Assembly: GCA_015183035.1 (NCBI GenBank)
Contig: JACZZP010000002.1
Coordinates: 2,666,001-2,730,000, forward strand
Origin: Meloidogyne chitwoodi
Lineage: Eukaryota; Nematoda; Chromadorea; Rhabditida; Meloidogynidae
Length of the DNA: 64,000 bases
Reading direction: 5' to 3'
Shown: positions 60,372 to 64,000 of the stretch, one piece after another
Layout: every line of letters begins with the position of its first letter
Position numbering within the stretch: position 1 is the stretch's first letter
Notes under the pieces: generated by a model
Seen by the model: only the letters and a program-made list of their open reading frames with translations
Database searches by the model: none
What the model was told of the DNA's origin: nothing
Program-made: the position numbers and the translations under genes

Positions 60372-61640
60372 TTAATCCATTCCAGTAAATCCTCGTCCAA
60401 CAAAAGAATCAAAAGCTGCTCTTTTATCAAGTCCAGTAAATCCAGGGCCCATAAATGAATCAAAATTTCTTTTATCAAATCCTGTAAAGCCTTTGCCGGT
60501 AAAAGAGTCGAAAGCACGTTTGTCCATTCCTGTAAATCCTCTTCCAACAAAAGAATCGAATCCTGAACGTTTGTCTAATCCGGTAAAGCCAGGGCCAGTG
60601 AACGAGTCAAATGAACGCTTATCAAAGCCGGTAAAGCCTGGAGAACCCTAAATTGAAAAAATAATTATTTAAAAAAATTGAAATTATTTTCAAAAAATAA
60701 AGAAGAAGCTGGGCTATAAAATTGATTAAATAAATAATTTTTAAAACATTTGTTAAAATTATTTATAGACAAAAATCATCATGAGGTTGTAGTCAAAAAG
60801 CTTAGTAACTAAGCTAATTTAAAATTCTACAACTTTTTATTAAATAAAGATAAAAATTTAAATTTTATGTCATTCGATAGACAAGAATCTGGGCTTCAAA
60901 AAGAATATAAAAAATTTTTAAATACTTTAGTTTTCTAAAAATAAAATAAAAAAGTAAAAAATTTATTAAAAATAATAACAACTTTAAGAAAGAAAGTTTA
61001 TTTTAATTTAATCCTTCCTGAAATTATGTATATTTTATTTAAGAAACTTACAAAAGAATCAAAAGCCCTCTTGTCCATTCCTGTAAATCCTTTTCCCACA
61101 AATGAATCAAATGACCGTTTATCTAATCCAGTAAAGCCAGGGCCAGTGAATGAATCAAATGAACGTTTGTCAAAACCGGTAAAACCTGGAGAACCCTATA
61201 AATTGACAAGAATAAATTTAAAAAATTACAATAAAAAACTTACAAATAAATCAAATGCTCGTTTTGTATCTGCTTTTGGTTGATTAGCAGGTGCTATCTT
61301 TTGCACTGGTGAACTTAATGCTCTCTGAAATTATTAAAATTAAGTTTATTTAATTTTAGAGAAAATACTGTAAACTTTCCGGAAAGTTTCTATTTATTAA
61401 TAAACTAGCAGGAATGTTTCTATGAGTTAAGTAAACTTTCCGGAATGTTACTATTAATTAAATAAACGTTCCGGAATGTTTCTTTTGTACAGTTACTACT
61501 TAAATATTTTTGTAAAAACTTACAGTAACAAGCAATGTAGAAAGTATTACTGGAAGAAGTAAAGCTTGTGTTCCTGTGAGTAGTAATGAAGGGGATGAAA
61601 TGTATTTTGTGGCGTTGTTTATTTTAACTGTTTTTTTCAT
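60372..61640 (-). CDS. Orcokinin-type (NLP-14/15-like) neuropeptide precursor, 205 aa
   Basis: Four exons (61640-61524, 61324-61244, 61195-61052, 60647-60372) join in phase to 618 nt. A hydrophobic signal segment (residues about 18-39) precedes a short spacer, and then nine related peptides are separated by KR: AFDLFGSPGFTGFD, SFDSFTGPGFTGLD (twice), SFDSFVGKGFTGMD, AFDSFGSPGFTGFD, SGFDSFVGRGFTGMD, AFDSFTGKGFTGFD, NFDSFMGPGFTGLD and, at the C-terminus without KR, AAFDSFVGRGFTGMD. The (S/A/N)FDSF-x-G-x-GFTG-x-D consensus belongs to the nematode orcokinin-related NLP-14/NLP-15 group. No amidation Gly precedes KR, as expected for orcokinins. Introns fall in phase 0 inside peptide units (AFDSF|GSPGF), so exon duplication kept the frame. 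TTCCGGAA motifs lie in intron 1. Confidence 0.88.
61370..61480. repeat. Three AACTTTCCGGAA-type motifs in intron 1
   Basis: CTTTCCGGAAAGTTT, CTTTCCGGAATGTT and CGTTCCGGAATGTTTC occur at about 45- and 30-bp spacing in intron 1 of the neuropeptide gene. Confidence 0.75.
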
Positions 61641-64000
61641 TTTATTTTTTTGACTAAAAAATATTTTTATTTTTTTATAATATTTATTAAATATTTTATA
61701 GGGAAAATATTTATCTGAGGGAAAATTACACCTTTTTTTATATTTATGTTTACAAATTATTATGAGAATTATTTTAAAAATAGAAAATTTATACAAAAAA
61801 ATTTCACCCATTTTTTGTTTTTATGAAAATATCTAAAAATATTTATAAAAAAATTAGAATTGAAAAAAATTTGTCATGAAAATTCTAAATTTTTTGTAGT
61901 ATAAATCTAAATTCTAAGAAAATCTTTTTTCATATTAATAATATTTTAAAAATTCGGTTTCAATTAATATAAAATATGAACAATTCAAAAAGCTAAGAAA
62001 AAGCCACACACGCAAGCATACAAAGGAATAATGAAAAAATCTACATACTATGTATATGTATGAATTAATTATGTACATTTTTTAGAAGCACTAGATTATT
62101 ATTTGAATAAAACTTTTTGTTAAACTTTTTCAGGTTTATTAATTTGGTATTTAAAACAATGTAAATTATTTTTAGGTTTATACAACGATAGAGCAGATGT
62201 TTTATATTAATTAAACTTTAAATAAACTCTTCAGCTTTTCCTTTAGAATAAAGAAACTTTCCGGAAACCTTACAATAATTTTATTCAAAACATATTAAAT
62301 AAACTTAGGAAACTTTATGTTTTTTGTTGATAAAATTAACCAACTTTCGGAAAAGCTTCAGAAAATGTTTTCAATAAAATATAACTTGATAAGAAAAATG
62401 CGCAAAATTCTAAATTAAAAAGAAAATGTTTTAATGTTGTTTATATATCTGCGTGTGGGAGAGATGAAATAAATCTAGGGCGGTGCTAGTTTTTTTCATT
62501 TTTATTATTTTAACTAATTCTCAGGACATTTTTTAATTTTTTTTCATACACAGAAATTCACACAAAGGCCTAGATTTAAGTAAAGTAGAAAAAAAATATA
62601 AATAAAAATGGAGAGGTCTGTTTGTGTGAAACAAAAATGGGCGGAAGTCACGAAAAAATGAAGAATATGAAAGGGGAGATATATTAATATTATTGGCATC
62701 ATTTGCAACCAACAATTTCTTTTTTCCTTTTTTCAATCCTAAAAATCATATTTTTTTATTTTTTAAAAAAGAAATTTGATTCCAATAAGCTGGGTTTCAC
62801 AGTGAAATTTTTCCAACAATGGAAAAAAGTTAAAAATCTCGTAAAATTCCAGTTTCTGAGCCTCTTAGTTCCGTGGGTTGTGAAATAATCACAAAAAATA
62901 TTTTTCAAGGATAAAATCTCATCTTTTCCTCAAACATGGCAATTTCATAAAAAGGAATGAATTTTATACTCAACCAACATTTCCAAAAAACAAAAACAAT
63001 TTTTTTTAAATGATAAAATTACAGGAAGTGTAAAATGTGAATGTGAAATAAATAATATTAAATAAACTTTAAGGAAATATTCCTCTTCGGAAAATTTTGA
63101 AGGACTCAAACATTGCATAGTATTGTTATAATATTTTTAATGTTTTTAAATGTTCTATCTATGTTTTATTAGATGTTTAAATGTCTTTGACTTTTTTATA
63201 TGTTTGTTAGATGTTTGAATGTTAAATGTTTTTGTTTGTTAGATGTTAAATGTTTATGAATGTTTTGAAATATATTAATATTTAAAAAACATAAGCAAGC
63301 ATGTTCAAAAAATATTCTAATTGTGAGAATTATCTTTTAATTAAATACATTTTATATTTATAAACTTTCCTTAGTTTTAAAATATAAATTGAAAGTTTGT
63401 TTCAAAACACATAAAAGAAAAGAACAAAGTAGATAAATGCTTTAAATTTGTGGACTTTTTTTCATTCAAGAAAAAAGTAAATATTTTACCCAAACATGCA
63501 GACATAGTTAATTACAAGTCATGCATATGAAATCTCCAAAAATTTATTTACAAACGTTTTCTGAAAATTATCGAATTGGAAAGGACAAAAAATTAAAAAA
63601 AATTTTTAAAGAATTTAAAAAAAATTTAAAAACTTGGTTTTAAAACTATTTCTTGTTTTATATTTGTGGGTAAACATCTCTCCATTTATTTTGCAATTAC
63701 ATTTTATTTGTCTTTTTATTTTAAATTTTTCATTGCACGGCATTCTCGATTAGTCAACATCATCCATTGTATATTAATTTTCATTTTTCCAAATAAAACA
63801 TTTTTTTCATTCTATGAAAGCCATAAACAAGCATTGTAAACACAAAAAATTTTATTCAGAAAAAGAGTAGCACATGAAAGTTAAAAAACGGAAGTGCATT
63901 TTAAAACAAAAAGAGAAATCATTGAATAAAAATTGAAAGGTATTTTAAAAGAGGAAGTTGAAATTAAGAAATAGACAAAAAGGTTTTTAAGTATTTATTT
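61641..64000. other. Upstream region of the neuropeptide gene, no gene seen
   Basis: About 2.4 kb of AT-rich DNA upstream of the neuropeptide start. It has one CTTTCCGGAAACCTTACA motif at about 62266 and a stretch at 63130-63260 of AATGTTT / TGTTAGATGTTT iterations. Open stretches here look random (Phe/Lys/Leu-rich) and none has supportable splice sites. Confidence 0.5.
63130..63260. repeat. Degenerate TGTTAGATGTTTAAATGT repeats
   Basis: Irregular iterations of ATGTTT, TTAGATGTTT and AAATGTTTT occupy about 130 bp. There is no constant period. Confidence 0.6.

Noticed and set aside
62533..62888. Open frames on both strands upstream of the neuropeptide gene
   Set aside because: Phe/Lys-rich random translations, with no splice sites, signal peptide or domain.

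Overview
The window looks like a scaffold from a plant-parasitic nematode, most likely a root-knot nematode (Meloidogyne or a close relative). This is inferred from the very AT-rich non-coding DNA, genes built of many small exons with introns often 30-60 nt long, a secreted transthyretin-like protein, an NLP/orcokinin-type neuropeptide precursor, and many short inverted-repeat transposons. No database search was possible. All gene models were spliced by eye, checking GT..AG boundaries and codon phase.

Layout. Positions 1-13,200 hold five small gene models: a gene running off the left edge (45-2048, -), an acidic 99-aa protein (4822-5810, -), a 122-aa coiled-coil protein (9096-9635, -), a 3' gene fragment (10833-11161, +) and a transthyretin-like secreted protein (12384-13208, -). 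They sit among dispersed repeats, MITEs and a degenerate tRNA-like sequence. Positions 14,074-39,820, about 40 percent of the window, are one uninterrupted satellite array of roughly 150 monomers of about 168-178 bp. It has a visible higher-order structure: a 9-monomer (1,559 bp) repeat in the proximal part and a 10-11-monomer repeat in a separate distal subfamily. The array is flanked by a divergent inverted repeat (13,797-13,906 and 40,140-40,222), as if it had expanded inside a foldback element.

Positions 40,316-44,394 encode a complete 12-exon SMARCAL1-type annealing helicase with an RPA32-binding motif, a HARP domain and a SNF2 helicase. After it come a possible F-box fragment (45,329-46,065) and a gene (47,251-49,205) that joins an N-terminal RING-H2 finger to a domain resembling the MED15 C-terminus. 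Positions 49,787-51,109 hold two different Merlin-type DNA transposon derivatives 95 bp apart. Each has long TIRs, an 8-9 bp target duplication and a transposase C-terminal remnant. A 470-aa type I membrane protein (51,818-53,984) carries a Mutator-like element inserted exactly at a 5' splice site. A 432-aa protein with an AllA/ureidoglycolate-lyase-like cupin half (54,560-57,302, -), two small putative secreted or membrane proteins (58,005-58,451 and 58,814-59,201), and an orcokinin/NLP-14/15-type neuropeptide precursor with nine peptide copies (60,372-61,640, -) complete the set. The last 2.3 kb show no gene I can support.

There is no operon and no single pathway. The genes are ordinary nuclear genes (genome stability, transcription, secretion, neuropeptide signalling) embedded in transposon-rich DNA. 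The most unusual signals are structural: the inverted-repeat-bounded higher-order satellite, the transposon that recreated a splice donor through its target duplication, the RING/MED15-like fusion, and a gene whose first two exons read cleanly in one frame while a neighbouring frame looks like an older, decayed protein.
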